Shown one piece after another: positions 26,341-35,662 of a stretch of DNA of 64,000 nucleotides. The DNA comes from Candidatus Paraluminiphilus aquimaris (GTDB taxonomy: Bacteria > Pseudomonadota > Gammaproteobacteria > Pseudomonadales > Halieaceae): the NCBI RefSeq assembly GCF_026230195.1, contig NZ_CP036501.1:1612001-1676000 (forward strand), written 5' to 3'. A model generated the notes under the pieces. That model saw only the letters and a program-made list of their open reading frames with translations, did not search any database and was not told the DNA's origin. Positions within the stretch are counted from its first letter, which is position 1; every line of letters starts with the position of its first letter. The translations under genes were made by a program, and so were the position numbers.

Positions 26341-27507
26341 ATGGAGTTGATGTATACACGGGAGCAACAAGCGTTCCGCAGTGAGGTCCGTACGTGGCTC
26401 TCGGAAAATGTCCCCCCCGAGCGATTGCCCTCGTTCGATACGGCGGAGGGCTTTGCTGCGCACCGAGAGTGGGAGCGCACGCTTGCCGAGGGGAACTGGG
26501 GAATGGTGACCTGGCCAACTGAGTATGGGGGCCGCGGCTGTGACCTCATTGAGTGGCTGATCTTCGAGGAAGAGTATTACCGAGCAGGGGCACCTTTGCG
26601 GGTTAATCAAAACGGCATCTTTCTGCTCGGACCCACGCTAATGGAATACGGCACGGCAGAACAAAAAGCGCGTTTTATCCCCGCCATGGCGAGTGGTGAT
26701 GAAATATGGGCACAGGGATGGTCTGAGCCAAACGCCGGGTCCGATATGGCTGCGATTCGCTGTCGCGCTGATCGCGATGGTGATGAGTTTGTGATCAATG
26801 GGCAAAAGATTTGGTCGACGCGCGCAGTTTATGCTGACTGGGTGTTTGGTCTGTTTCGCACCGACCCTGAATCATCGCGACACCACGGACTGTCGAAAAT
26901 TTTGGTTCCCCTTAATTCTGAGGGTGTGACCGTTCGTCCAATTCAACAACTCAATGGACTGCCGGGATTTGCGGAAATCTTTTTCGATGACGTTCGTGTC
27001 CCCGCATTTAATTTGCTAGGTGGCGAGGGTGAAGGGTGGCGGATTGCGATGGCAACCGCGGGTTTTGAGCGAGGTTTGATGTTGCGCAGTCCGGCTAGAT
27101 TTCAGCAGGCATCAAAGCGACTGGTTCAGCTGTATCGAGAGCATGGCTCCGATGTTATCGACCCGTCGATCGAGTCTGCCGTTGTTCAGTGCTACATGGA
27201 TGCGGAAGCTTATGCGCTGTCGACCTATCAGACAGCGTCGAAGCTGTGCTCGGGTGGCTCCATCGGCGCGGAGGCAAGTTGCAACAAAATATTCTGGTCC
27301 GAGATGGACTTACTGATTCATGAAACAGCGATGAATCTGTTAGGTGCTCGGGCTGAGATAGAGCCTCAGACTGCAGCAGAGTTTGCGGAACTCGGCACAT
27401 GGCTCGACGGATTCATGTTTGCGCAGTCAGGCCCGATTTATGCGGGCACCAATGAAATTCAACGCAATATTATTGCCGAGCGTGTGCTTGGCATGCCTAG
27501 AAAGTAA
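26341..27507 (+). CDS. fadE31: Acyl-CoA dehydrogenase FadE31-type
   Basis: A 388-residue acyl-CoA dehydrogenase from the ATG at 26341. It resembles mycobacterial FadE31: LPSFDTAEGFAAHREWER, MVTWPTEYGGRG, FEEEYYRAGAPLR, WAQGWSEPNAGSDMAA, GLMLRSPARFQQASKRLVQLY and PIYAGTNEIQRNIIAERVLG. The usual catalytic Glu of IYEGT is Ala here, as in FadE31, so the base lies elsewhere or in a partner. In Mycobacterium FadE31 works with FadE32 or FadE33 in late C/D-ring beta-oxidation. The next gene is a smaller ACAD-like protein, fitting a heteromeric enzyme. Confidence 0.85.
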   Translation: MELMYTREQQAFRSEVRTWLSENVPPERLPSFDTAEGFAAHREWERTLAEGNWGMVTWPTEYGGRGCDLIEWLIFEEEYYRAGAPLRVNQNGIFLLGPTLMEYGTAEQKARFIPAMASGDEIWAQGWSEPNAGSDMAAIRCRADRDGDEFVINGQKIWSTRAVYADWVFGLFRTDPESSRHHGLSKILVPLNSEGVTVRPIQQLNGLPGFAEIFFDDVRVPAFNLLGGEGEGWRIAMATAGFERGLMLRSPARFQQASKRLVQLYREHGSDVIDPSIESAVVQCYMDAEAYALSTYQTASKLCSGGSIGAEASCNKIFWSEMDLLIHETAMNLLGARAEIEPQTAAEFAELGTWLDGFMFAQSGPIYAGTNEIQRNIIAERVLGMPRK

Positions 27508-27517
27508 GGAAGCGGAT

Positions 27518-28609
27518 ATGAACTTTACTTTCACTCAGGACCAACTCGATTTTCAAGAGGCTATCGCCACGATGCTGAAAAGCGAGGTGACTGCTGACTC
27601 GATTCGCGAACGGTGGTCCGCTGATGGTGGTGTAGATGATGCATTTTTGAAGCAGGCCCACGACCTAGGGTTGAACAGCATGCTTGTTCCCGAGGCACTC
27701 GGAGGCCTTGGATTGCAAGCTGCCGATTTCATCTTACTGGCTGAGGCCTGTGGTGAGGTGGCGCTGCCCGAGCCGTTGGTTGAGTCTGTCATGACCACGA
27801 CACCGTTGTTGGTGGATATTCTTGATCAAGGCTTAGGTAATTCAGACGTTCAGCGTGTCATTGACGGTGTGCTTGCGGGCGAGTCGAGGGTGGCAGTGGG
27901 GCACTCGATTAACCCTTACATCAACTACGCTGACTGTGCGGATTGGTTCGTACTGCCTGACGGCAATAGTCTCTATTTGATGCCGCGCGAGGCGGTGACA
28001 CTGAACGAGAAGAAAAGTGTTGACCCCTCACGACGACTCTTCGCCGTATCGTTTACACCCGATAATCAGTATCGGGTGGCTGACGGCGATGCCGGCGCGA
28101 ATTTGCAGCGGGCGACGCTCAATAGGGGCGCCCTCGCCACTGCTGCCCAGCTTGTTGGGTTGTCCAAAGGGATGATTGCGCAGAGCGTTCAGTACACCAG
28201 CGATCGAGAGCAGTTTGGTAAAGCCATTGGTGTGAACCAAGCCGTAAAGCACCTGCTTGCCGATGTGGCGGTTCAAATTGAGTACGCAAAGCCAGTGACA
28301 TACCGAGCGGCTTATACGGTTGGTGTGTCGCCAACGCGAGCCGACTTTGCTGTGTCTCACGCGAAGTCAGCTGCAGCGAGAACCGCACTGATGGCATCCC
28401 GGCATTGTATTCAAGTGCACGGTGCGATGGGGTACACCTGGGAGTGCGACGTCCAAATCTGGGCCAAGCGCGCTTGGGCACTGGCCAGAGAGTGGGGCGA
28501 TGAAGGTTTCCACAACAATCGGATACACGAGTGGTTATTGCGCAAAAATGCGCTGCTAGGACCTGAGTTCACGTTCGGGCGCGGATCACTCACAGACGTT
28601 GCGCAATAA
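27518..28609 (+). CDS. Acyl-CoA dehydrogenase-like subunit, FadE32/FadE33-type
   Basis: A 363-residue acyl-CoA dehydrogenase-family protein from the ATG at 27518 (AAGGA upstream). The N-terminal domain is present, but the central FAD/substrate region is divergent and lacks the SEPxAGSD motif seen in its partner. The C-terminal half keeps SKGMIAQSVQYTSDREQFGK and the HGAMGYTWECDVQIWAKRA segment. This is the pattern of the smaller partners in heteromeric steroid ACADs (FadE32/33, ChsE1). It starts 10 bp after the fadE31-like gene, so the pair probably forms one alpha2-beta2 enzyme. Confidence 0.82.
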   Translation: MNFTFTQDQLDFQEAIATMLKSEVTADSIRERWSADGGVDDAFLKQAHDLGLNSMLVPEALGGLGLQAADFILLAEACGEVALPEPLVESVMTTTPLLVDILDQGLGNSDVQRVIDGVLAGESRVAVGHSINPYINYADCADWFVLPDGNSLYLMPREAVTLNEKKSVDPSRRLFAVSFTPDNQYRVADGDAGANLQRATLNRGALATAAQLVGLSKGMIAQSVQYTSDREQFGKAIGVNQAVKHLLADVAVQIEYAKPVTYRAAYTVGVSPTRADFAVSHAKSAAARTALMASRHCIQVHGAMGYTWECDVQIWAKRAWALAREWGDEGFHNNRIHEWLLRKNALLGPEFTFGRGSLTDVAQ

Positions 28610-28642
28610 GGCGCAGCAACACATTTACAGCGGAGAAAAATA

Positions 28643-29800
28643 ATGGGACAGCGTGCAGAAGCCTACATTGTTGATGCCATAAGGACCCCCACGGGTAAGC
28701 GTCGAGGCTCACTCGCCACAGTTCATGGTGCAGACCTTGGCGGCTTCATATTAAAGGCGCTCGTAGACCGGCACACAATTCCTGATGACGAGTACGACGA
28801 TGTCGTATTTGGTTGTCTCGATACCATTGGTCCGTTAGCCGGTGATATCGCACGCACCTGTTGGTTGGCAGCGGGGTTGAGTGACGTGGTACCCGGTACA
28901 ACGGTTGATCGTCAATGTGGCTCCTCTCAGCAGGCCGTGCATTTCGCAGCCCAGGCCGTTATGTCTGGGACGATGGATGTGGTGGTAGCGGGCGGTGTGC
29001 AGACTATGTCGTCGATACCGATTTCCGCGGCCATGTACGCGGGTCAACCCTATGGCTTTGATAGCCCCTTTACCGGCAGTGAAGGGTGGGTAGCGCGTTA
29101 CGGTACACAGGAGGTCTCACAGTTCAAATCAGCGCAAATGATTGCTGATAAATGGGACATTTCCCGCGAGGAAATGGAGGCGTTCTCGCTTGAATCGCAC
29201 CGGCGTGCGCGTGCCGCGACTGACTCGGGTTACTTCGAGCGAGAAATCATCCCTTTTGACGGGCTGGGTTTTGATGAGACGATTCGAAACACATCGATGG
29301 AAGCCATGGCGGGGCTCGAGCCCTTAGCGCCAGGCGGCACCATCACGGCCGCTGTCTCGAGTCAGACCTGCGACGGTTCCTCCGCGGTACTGATCGTATC
29401 GGAGGAGGCTCTTAAACGTTATAACTTGACGCCAAGGGCGCGGATCGCGCACATGTCAGTGCGCGCAGATGATCCGATCTGGATGCTGACAGCACCCATT
29501 CCGGCGACGACTCATGCCCTGAAGAAATCAGGCTTCTCCCTTGACGATATTGACCTTGTTGAGATCAATGAGGCCTTTGCTTCGGTGCCGATGGCGTGGC
29601 TGAAGGAACATGATTACGCGCATGAGAAAACGAACGTTAACGGCGGTGCGATTGCCTTGGGGCATCCGTTAGGTTCGACAGGCACCAAGTTGATGACGAC
29701 GTTGCTGCACGAAATGGAGCGTCGGCAGGTTCGTTATGGCCTCCAGACGATGTGTGAAGGCGGTGGTCAAGCGAATGTGACTATTCTTGAGCGCTTATAA
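28643..29800 (+). CDS. fadA6: FadA6-type thiolase of C/D-ring catabolism
   Basis: A 385-residue thiolase highly like mycobacterial FadA6: nucleophile Cys92 in VDRQCGSSQQA, EINEAFASVPMAWLKE, GGAIALGHPLGSTG with the active-site His, and the second Cys in TMCEGGGQAN. It performs thiolytic cleavage of a ring-opened beta-ketoacyl-CoA intermediate made after IpdAB action. GGAGA precedes the ATG. Located in the operon between ACAD and SDR genes, as expected for a beta-oxidation cycle. Confidence 0.9.
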   Translation: MGQRAEAYIVDAIRTPTGKRRGSLATVHGADLGGFILKALVDRHTIPDDEYDDVVFGCLDTIGPLAGDIARTCWLAAGLSDVVPGTTVDRQCGSSQQAVHFAAQAVMSGTMDVVVAGGVQTMSSIPISAAMYAGQPYGFDSPFTGSEGWVARYGTQEVSQFKSAQMIADKWDISREEMEAFSLESHRRARAATDSGYFEREIIPFDGLGFDETIRNTSMEAMAGLEPLAPGGTITAAVSSQTCDGSSAVLIVSEEALKRYNLTPRARIAHMSVRADDPIWMLTAPIPATTHALKKSGFSLDDIDLVEINEAFASVPMAWLKEHDYAHEKTNVNGGAIALGHPLGSTGTKLMTTLLHEMERRQVRYGLQTMCEGGGQANVTILERL

Positions 29801-29825
29801 AGCGCAGGTGTAGTTAGGAGGCTTT

Positions 29826-30710
29826 ATGGGAATCTGTGATCAACGCGTTGTCATTGTTACCGGTGCAGGGGGTGGTTTGGGTGCAGCGCATGCCCGTGTC
29901 CTTGCCAGTGAAGGGGCTTCGGTACTTGTTAACGATATTAATACTGACGCGGCACAAGCCGTTGTTGACGACATTATTTCGGCAGGCGGCCGGGCTGTGG
30001 TCAATGACTCGGACATTACCCATTACGAAAGTAGTGGGATGGCCGTGGCGCAAGCCATTGAAACCTTCGGTGACCTGACGGGGGTCGTCAACAACGCCGG
30101 TAACAACCGTGACCGAATGTTTGCGTCGCTTTCAGAGGCAGATTGGGATCAGGTCATTGCCGTCCACTTGAAAGGACATTTTTGCATTGCCTCTCATGCA
30201 GTTCAGTACTGGCGTCATCAATCGAAGCTGGGCAACGCGGTTTCTGGGCGCATCGTTAATACAACGTCGGGTGCGGGCCTACAGGGGTCTATAGGGCAGT
30301 CGAATTATGCGGCTGCTAAGGCGGGCATTGCCGCGCTGACTTTGAATCAAGCTGCTGAGTTGGGCCGGTACGGAATTACAGCGAACGCGATATGCCCTGT
30401 TGCTCGCACCGGCATGACCACTGCTGTGCCGGCTATGGCCGAGCGCATGGCCATCCCTGAGGATGGGTCTTTCGATCACTTTGCACCAGAAAATGTGTCT
30501 TCCGTCGTTACCTGGCTGTGTTCTGAGGCGTCGAGTCGCGTTACGGGTCAGGTAATTGAGGCAGAGGGGGGTCGGATTGCTATCGCCGATGGCTGGCGAA
30601 GCACCCGGGGTGTCGATAAAGGGGCACGTTGGGCACCGGCTGATGTCGGTGACGCGCTCGACGAAGCTATGTCTACTGCCGTACCGCCCCAACAAGTCTG
30701 GGGCAGTTAG
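29826..30710 (+). CDS. SDR, probable 3-hydroxyacyl-CoA/hydroxysteroid dehydrogenase (HSD17B4-like)
   Basis: A 294-residue SDR with an N-terminal VTGAGGGLGAAHAR motif and NNAGNNRDRMF, features shared with the dehydrogenase part of peroxisomal MFE-2/HSD17B4 and with mycobacterial Rv3548c-like proteins of the cholesterol regulon. Catalytic Ser (NTTSGAG), Tyr and Lys (NYAAAKAG) are intact. A C-terminal tail of ~40 residues follows the last strand. It probably oxidises a (3R)-hydroxyacyl-CoA in ring or side-chain beta-oxidation. RBS TTAGGAGG lies 4 bp before the ATG. Confidence 0.82.
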   Translation: MGICDQRVVIVTGAGGGLGAAHARVLASEGASVLVNDINTDAAQAVVDDIISAGGRAVVNDSDITHYESSGMAVAQAIETFGDLTGVVNNAGNNRDRMFASLSEADWDQVIAVHLKGHFCIASHAVQYWRHQSKLGNAVSGRIVNTTSGAGLQGSIGQSNYAAAKAGIAALTLNQAAELGRYGITANAICPVARTGMTTAVPAMAERMAIPEDGSFDHFAPENVSSVVTWLCSEASSRVTGQVIEAEGGRIAIADGWRSTRGVDKGARWAPADVGDALDEAMSTAVPPQQVWGS

Positions 30711-30718
30711 GAGCTGTT

Positions 30719-31864
30719 TTGAAGTTCGCATTTACCGATGAGCAGCGCATGCTCAAGGACACAAGCCAAAGCTTTTTAGCGGCCGAGTCAAACTCGTCCG
30801 CCGTTCGCACTGCCTCTACGTCTGAGAAGACTTACGACCCACAACTCTGGCGCAAGATCTGCGAAGACATGTATTGGCAGGGCATTCTAGCGCCCGAGGC
30901 CTGCGAGGGACTGGGTCTTGGCTGGGTGGAAATGGCAATTGTACTCGAGGCCGCAGGCGAAGCATTGCTTACCGCGCCGCTGTTCTCCAGTACCCAGAGT
31001 ACAGCTGCGCTTTTGTTGTGTCCGCAAAGCGCCATGAGAGATGCACTGCTGTCCTCTATCGTGACGGGCGATGTTATCAGCTTAGCAATGAGTGATCAGC
31101 GCGAGGGCTGGTCCTCGTGCGGCGTCGTGGCAACCGATAAAAGCAACACCACATTGCTGTCGGGTTCAGCACGTTTTGTCCCCTTTGGCGCGGCAGCCTC
31201 AAAGTTATTAGTGGTCGCTGTCGATGCCTTGGGTGCACATTCATTGTGGGTTGTTGACCCGTCGCAAGAAGGTGTCGTTGTGACACATACGCCAACTATG
31301 GATCAGACCCGTGCGATGGCGAGCGTCAGCTTGGAAAATGTGGCAGTCAGTGTGGACCAGTTGCTTGCCGATGATGCACAGGCGTTGATCGAACCGATAT
31401 TGGCGTTGAGCCGAATTTTAGTGGTCGCAGACCAAGTAGGGGTAGCCCAGGCGAGTCTCGACATGAGCGTTGACTACACGAAAGAGCGGTCGCAATTCGA
31501 TCGCACCATCGCTTCGTTTCAAGCTATTAAGCACAAAGCGGCTGACATGATGCTCAAAGTCGAGTCTGCACGCTCATTGCTTTACTACGCGGCCTGCGTC
31601 GCCGATGCGTGGTTTGCAGGTGAAGCAAGTATTGAGGCGCTCCAAGAGGCGGCCTTTATGGCCAGCTCCTGTGCGAGTGAAGCGGCGTTCTTTAATGCCG
31701 GTACAGGTATTCAAATGCACGGTGGCGTGGGCATTACGGAGGAGTACGACATACAACTTTACTTCAAGCGAGCCCGTGCCACTGAGAGCTTCCTCGGGAG
31801 ACCCGCAGAGATGCGCGAGGCAATCGCTCGACAGCTGTTAGACGGAGGTGCGGCATGCAACTGA
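30719..31864 (+). CDS. Acyl-CoA dehydrogenase subunit coupled to FadE30
   Basis: A 381-residue acyl-CoA dehydrogenase-family protein starting at TTG 30719 (GGAG 6 bp upstream). The C-terminal domain is well kept: ADQVGVAQASLDMSVDY, ERSQFDRTIASFQAIKHKAA and QMHGGVGITEEYDIQLYFKR. The middle beta domain is divergent. Its last 10 bp overlap the start of fadE30, so translation is coupled, and the two likely form a heteromeric dehydrogenase. No specific mycobacterial orthologue is claimed. Confidence 0.83.
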   Translation: MKFAFTDEQRMLKDTSQSFLAAESNSSAVRTASTSEKTYDPQLWRKICEDMYWQGILAPEACEGLGLGWVEMAIVLEAAGEALLTAPLFSSTQSTAALLLCPQSAMRDALLSSIVTGDVISLAMSDQREGWSSCGVVATDKSNTTLLSGSARFVPFGAAASKLLVVAVDALGAHSLWVVDPSQEGVVVTHTPTMDQTRAMASVSLENVAVSVDQLLADDAQALIEPILALSRILVVADQVGVAQASLDMSVDYTKERSQFDRTIASFQAIKHKAADMMLKVESARSLLYYAACVADAWFAGEASIEALQEAAFMASSCASEAAFFNAGTGIQMHGGVGITEEYDIQLYFKRARATESFLGRPAEMREAIARQLLDGGAACN

Positions 31865-33051
31865 GTTTTACCGCAGCCGATGAGCACTTTCGCGAGGAAG
31901 TCGCGGATTGGTTGAACGATAACCTTCAGGGTGAATTTGCACAGGTTCGCTACCGCGGTGGTCCAGGTGACGAGCATCACTTTGTAAACGAGCGTAAGGC
32001 TTGGGAGCGTCGTCTTGCTGAGGGTCGCTGGACCTGTATTGGCTGGCCTGAGGTGTGGGGTGGGAGAGCTGCATCGATCGAGCAGCAGGTCATTTTTCAC
32101 GAGGAATACGCCAGAGCAGGTGGGCCTGGTCGAATGGGACACATTGGGGACACCCTCACCGGGCCGACGTTGCTCGCTTTCGGTAGCGAAGCTCAGCAAG
32201 CGAAATATTTGCCAGCGATTCGAAACGGTGAGGCATTTTGGAGTCAGGGCTACTCCGAGCCCGGTGCCGGGTCAGACCTCGCTGCGATCAGAACTCGCGC
32301 CGTCTTCAACGAAACCTCAGGTCAGTGGCAAATCACTGGCCAAAAAGTATGGACGTCTTTGGCCCATGAGTCGGATTTTGTCTTTGTTCTTGCGCGGATT
32401 GAGCGCGATAGCCAGCGTCATCATGGGCTTGGGTTCTTTTTGGTGGCGCTCGACCAGCCCGGCGTGACCATAAGACCCATTACACAGCTGACGGGAACCG
32501 CAGAATTTAACGAGGTGTATTTCGATGAGGCTGAGTGCGGTCCGGACGATATTGTGGGCGCACCGGGCGAGGGTTGGAAAGTCGCTATGGGGCTTTTGGG
32601 CTTCGAGCGCGGTGTTTCGACGCTTGGCCAGCAAATGCTGTTTCAGACTGAGCTCGATGAAATCATTCGCATTGCCAAAGAGAACGGCGCCGCAACTGAC
32701 CCAGATATCCGTCAGCGAATAGCTGAGGCTCACATTGGGTTGCGGACCATGCGGTATAACAGCATGCGCATGCTGTCAGGGGGTGAGGACGGTACTCTGA
32801 GTCGAGAAGCGATGATCTATAAGCTGTACTGGTCAAGCTGGCATCGTAACCTTGGAAAGCTTGCGATGGATGTGCTCGGACCAGAGTCAGAGTTAATCGA
32901 CGTCGCACCCTACGAACTGAGCAAATTACAGTCGCTATTTCTATTTACTCGGGCCGACACGATTTACGGTGGGACCAACCAGATTCAACGTAACCTCATT
33001 GCAGAGCGCGCGTTAGGGATGCCTAAAGAGCCTCGAGGATCAGCTAAATGA
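31855..33051 (+). CDS. fadE30: Acyl-CoA dehydrogenase FadE30
   Basis: A 398-residue acyl-CoA dehydrogenase strongly resembling mycobacterial FadE30 (Rv3560c): ERKAWERRLAEGRWTCIGWP, FHEEYARAGGPGRM, QGYSEPGAGSDLAAIRTRA, KVWTSLAHESDFVFVLAR, QLTGTAEFNEVYFDEA, FERGVSTLGQQML and FTRADTIYGGTNQIQRNLIA. FadE30 carries out the first dehydrogenation of the HIP-CoA propionyl side chain. The position of the MCAD-type catalytic Glu is Gly (IYGGT), as in FadE30. Overlaps the preceding ACAD gene by 10 bp and precedes ipdF by 15 bp. Confidence 0.9.
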   Translation: MQLSFTAADEHFREEVADWLNDNLQGEFAQVRYRGGPGDEHHFVNERKAWERRLAEGRWTCIGWPEVWGGRAASIEQQVIFHEEYARAGGPGRMGHIGDTLTGPTLLAFGSEAQQAKYLPAIRNGEAFWSQGYSEPGAGSDLAAIRTRAVFNETSGQWQITGQKVWTSLAHESDFVFVLARIERDSQRHHGLGFFLVALDQPGVTIRPITQLTGTAEFNEVYFDEAECGPDDIVGAPGEGWKVAMGLLGFERGVSTLGQQMLFQTELDEIIRIAKENGAATDPDIRQRIAEAHIGLRTMRYNSMRMLSGGEDGTLSREAMIYKLYWSSWHRNLGKLAMDVLGPESELIDVAPYELSKLQSLFLFTRADTIYGGTNQIQRNLIAERALGMPKEPRGSAK

Positions 33052-33066
33052 TGCAGGGAACTGACT

Positions 33067-33855
33067 ATGAGTAGAACGATTCCAGCCTACGTCGATGGGC
33101 ACAATCTCCTTGCAGGAAAGTCTGTCTTGATCACGGCAGCTGCGGGTGCAGGTATTGGGTTTTCTGCGGCGACCCGTGCTGTGGAAGAGGGTGCGCGTGC
33201 GGTTGTCATTAGCGATGTTCACGAGGGGCGTCTCATGCAGGCGAAGGACACGTTGGCTGCGATATCGGATGAATGCTCGGTAGGTGCCCATCTGTGTGAC
33301 GTTACCGACGAGACCCAAGTTCAAGCGTTGATAGCCTATGCGGAGTCCCTGATGAGCGGCGTCGACGTGCTTATCAACAACGCGGGCCTTGGGGGTTCTT
33401 GCCGCTTGGTCGATATGAGCGATGAAGAATGGTCGCGGGTGTTGGACATCACACTAACCGGCACAATGCGGATGACCCGCGCGATGTTGCGTGAGATGCA
33501 ACCCCGAGGCCAGGGCGTTATTGTCAATAATGCCTCGGTGCTCGGTTGGCGGGCACAGGAAGAGCAGTGCCATTACGCGGCAGCAAAAGCTGGTGTAATG
33601 GCCCTAACACGCTGTTCAGCCATGGAAGCCGCCCAGTCAGGCGTTCGCATTAATGCGGTGTCGCCCAGCATTGCGATGCATGACTTTCTCAGAAAGACGT
33701 CTTCGCCCGAGCTGTTAGAGCGCCTCGCGTCTCGAGAGGCTTTTGGGCGTGCGGCGGAAGTTTGGGAAGTAGCGAATGTCATGATGTTTTTGGCCTCGGA
33801 TTACTCGAGCTATATGACGGGCGAGGTGGTTTCTGTCTCGAGCCAGCATGCTTAG
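33067..33855 (+). CDS. ipdF: IpdF, SDR of C/D-ring catabolism
   Basis: A 262-residue SDR matching mycobacterial IpdF (Rv3559c) closely: TAAAGAGIGFSAATRA, NNAGLGGSCRLVDMSDEEW, VNNASVLGWRAQEEQCHYAA, AKAGVMALTRCSAMEAA, INAVSPSIAMHDFLRKTSS and SDYSSYMTGEVVSVSSQHA. The glycine motif is the atypical TAAAGAGIG seen in IpdF. Known role: dehydrogenase for the 5-hydroxyl of the HIP-CoA series. Gene order fadE30-ipdF is shared with the mycobacterial cluster. AGGGA precedes the ATG. Confidence 0.9.
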   Translation: MSRTIPAYVDGHNLLAGKSVLITAAAGAGIGFSAATRAVEEGARAVVISDVHEGRLMQAKDTLAAISDECSVGAHLCDVTDETQVQALIAYAESLMSGVDVLINNAGLGGSCRLVDMSDEEWSRVLDITLTGTMRMTRAMLREMQPRGQGVIVNNASVLGWRAQEEQCHYAAAKAGVMALTRCSAMEAAQSGVRINAVSPSIAMHDFLRKTSSPELLERLASREAFGRAAEVWEVANVMMFLASDYSSYMTGEVVSVSSQHA

Positions 33856-33952
33856 GGTGAGGTGCATCGTGGTCGATAGGGCATAGCGCGGGCACAACAA
33901 TAAGAAGCGCAGCAACAAAAAGGCAAAAAATAGGTTTAAGAGGGCAGATGAG

Positions 33953-35653
33953 ATGAGCGAGATGAATTGGGACCGAGAGGTTGACGTACTCGTTGTTGGA
34001 ACGGGAAACGGTGGTTTGACGGCGGCTGTCTGCAATTGGGAGATGGGCACTAAAGACATTCTCATCATCGAGAAGCAAGACAAGGTGGGCGGTACAAGCG
34101 CGACCTCTGGCGGGGGTATCTGGATTCCAAACAACCACTATGCGAAAGAGGTCGGTGCTGAGGACAATCCTGCAGATGCCAAGGCCTACCTGACGAACAC
34201 GCTTTTTGGTGAAGACGTCCCAGAGGAGATGATCGATGTCTACCTCCAAAAAGCACCTGAGATGCTCAAATATCTCCACGATCGAACCGATGTTCGCTAT
34301 GAGTCACTGGCGGAATACCCTGACTACTACACGAATGTGGAAGGGGCGAGAGAAGGCCATCGGTCGCTTGAACCGTCCCCCATCATGGCGTCAGAGCTTG
34401 GCGAAAATTGGAAAAATATGACATGGACGCACTTCATGATGCGCATGTTTAATCGTATCCACTTTACGCAAGTGGAGGCTCACTTGTTGATGGTGCAGCT
34501 CCCAGGTTGGAAGACCTTGTTAGCGAAACTTATGTGGGATTACGTGCGCGACATACCATGGCGCTTCAAAACGCCTATTTCACGTCGCTTGGCATGCGGT
34601 TCAGCCGGTGTCGCAAGGCTTTACCTGTCGGTTTTAAAGCGCGAGATCCCGCTTGAGTTCAACACGCAAATGGTTGAGCTGATTGCAGACGGGGATACGG
34701 TGTTGGGCGCGGTTATTGAATGCAACGGTCAGCGTCAGCGTGTTCGCGCAGCTAAAGGCGTGATCTTGGCATCGGGCGGGTTTGAGAAAAACCAGACCCT
34801 CAGAGAACAGTATTTACCGGCTCCGACCAACACCACTTGGTCAGCAGGGAACCCCGGTAACGAGGGCGACGCGCTCTTAGCCGGTCTCGAATTGGGTGCG
34901 AAAACGCGTTTGATGAACGATGCTTGGTGGACGACCACGCTGTGCGTGCCTGATGAGCCAGCGCCACGACTCGCGATTATGGAGAAATCGTTTCCAGGGT
35001 CCTGCGTCGTCAACCGTGATGGCAAACGATTTGCCAATGAGTCTCAGAACTACATGGCTTTCCAGAAGGATCTTTTCAAAACCCATACGGATGAGCATCC
35101 GAATGCACCTGCATGGCATGTCTTTGACGCCACATTCCGTGAGAATTTTATGGTGGGGCCGCTGATGACCAAGGCCATGAAGCCGGACTCTCAAATCCCC
35201 AAAAAGTGGTTCGATGAGGGCTTTGTCGCTAAGGCAGACACCATTCGCGAGCTAGCCGACATGCTCGGCATCGACGCCGACGGTCTTGAAGGAACCATCG
35301 GCAAGATGAATCACTACGCTGAGACCGGTAAGGACGAGGACTTTGGTCGAGGGGATTCGGCATACGATCGTTACTATGCGGATCCGGCGATTAAACCCAA
35401 TCCCTGTCTCGCGCCCATCGTCAAAGCACCGTTTTACGCCATGCGCATCGAAGCGGGCGACTTTGGTACCTTGGGTGGTTTGGATACCGATACTGATGCT
35501 CGGGTCAAGAAAGCCGATGGTGGTGTCTTTGAAGGGTTGTTTGCGGTGGGTAATTGCTCTGCAGCCATTTTGCCAACCTATCCCGGTCCCGGAGCAACCT
35601 TGGGTCCCGCAATGACCATGGCGTATCAAGCCGCCTGTCACATGAACGCCTAG
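33953..35653 (+). CDS. kstD: 3-ketosteroid dehydrogenase (KstD-type flavoprotein)
   Basis: A 566-residue FAD_binding_2 protein. FAD motif VVGTGNGGLTAA (15-26), GGTSATSGGGIWIPNN (~45-60), internal ILASGGFEKN, and the family-typical end FAVGNCSAAILP followed by TYPGPGATLGPAM. The Tyr-Pro-Gly pattern is that of 3-ketosteroid-delta1-dehydrogenases, which desaturate ring A to trigger B-ring opening; a delta4-(5-alpha) dehydrogenase is the alternative, though the length favours delta1. It has its own 97-bp upstream gap and is followed by a BaiE-like gene after 9 bp. Confidence 0.85.
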   Translation: MSEMNWDREVDVLVVGTGNGGLTAAVCNWEMGTKDILIIEKQDKVGGTSATSGGGIWIPNNHYAKEVGAEDNPADAKAYLTNTLFGEDVPEEMIDVYLQKAPEMLKYLHDRTDVRYESLAEYPDYYTNVEGAREGHRSLEPSPIMASELGENWKNMTWTHFMMRMFNRIHFTQVEAHLLMVQLPGWKTLLAKLMWDYVRDIPWRFKTPISRRLACGSAGVARLYLSVLKREIPLEFNTQMVELIADGDTVLGAVIECNGQRQRVRAAKGVILASGGFEKNQTLREQYLPAPTNTTWSAGNPGNEGDALLAGLELGAKTRLMNDAWWTTTLCVPDEPAPRLAIMEKSFPGSCVVNRDGKRFANESQNYMAFQKDLFKTHTDEHPNAPAWHVFDATFRENFMVGPLMTKAMKPDSQIPKKWFDEGFVAKADTIRELADMLGIDADGLEGTIGKMNHYAETGKDEDFGRGDSAYDRYYADPAIKPNPCLAPIVKAPFYAMRIEAGDFGTLGGLDTDTDARVKKADGGVFEGLFAVGNCSAAILPTYPGPGATLGPAMTMAYQAACHMNA

Positions 35654-35662
35654 GGGGCTGTT

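Noticed and set aside
30279-30731. 150-codon leftward frame opposite the HSD17B4-like SDR
   Set aside because: Shadow of a conserved SDR; no RBS or motif.
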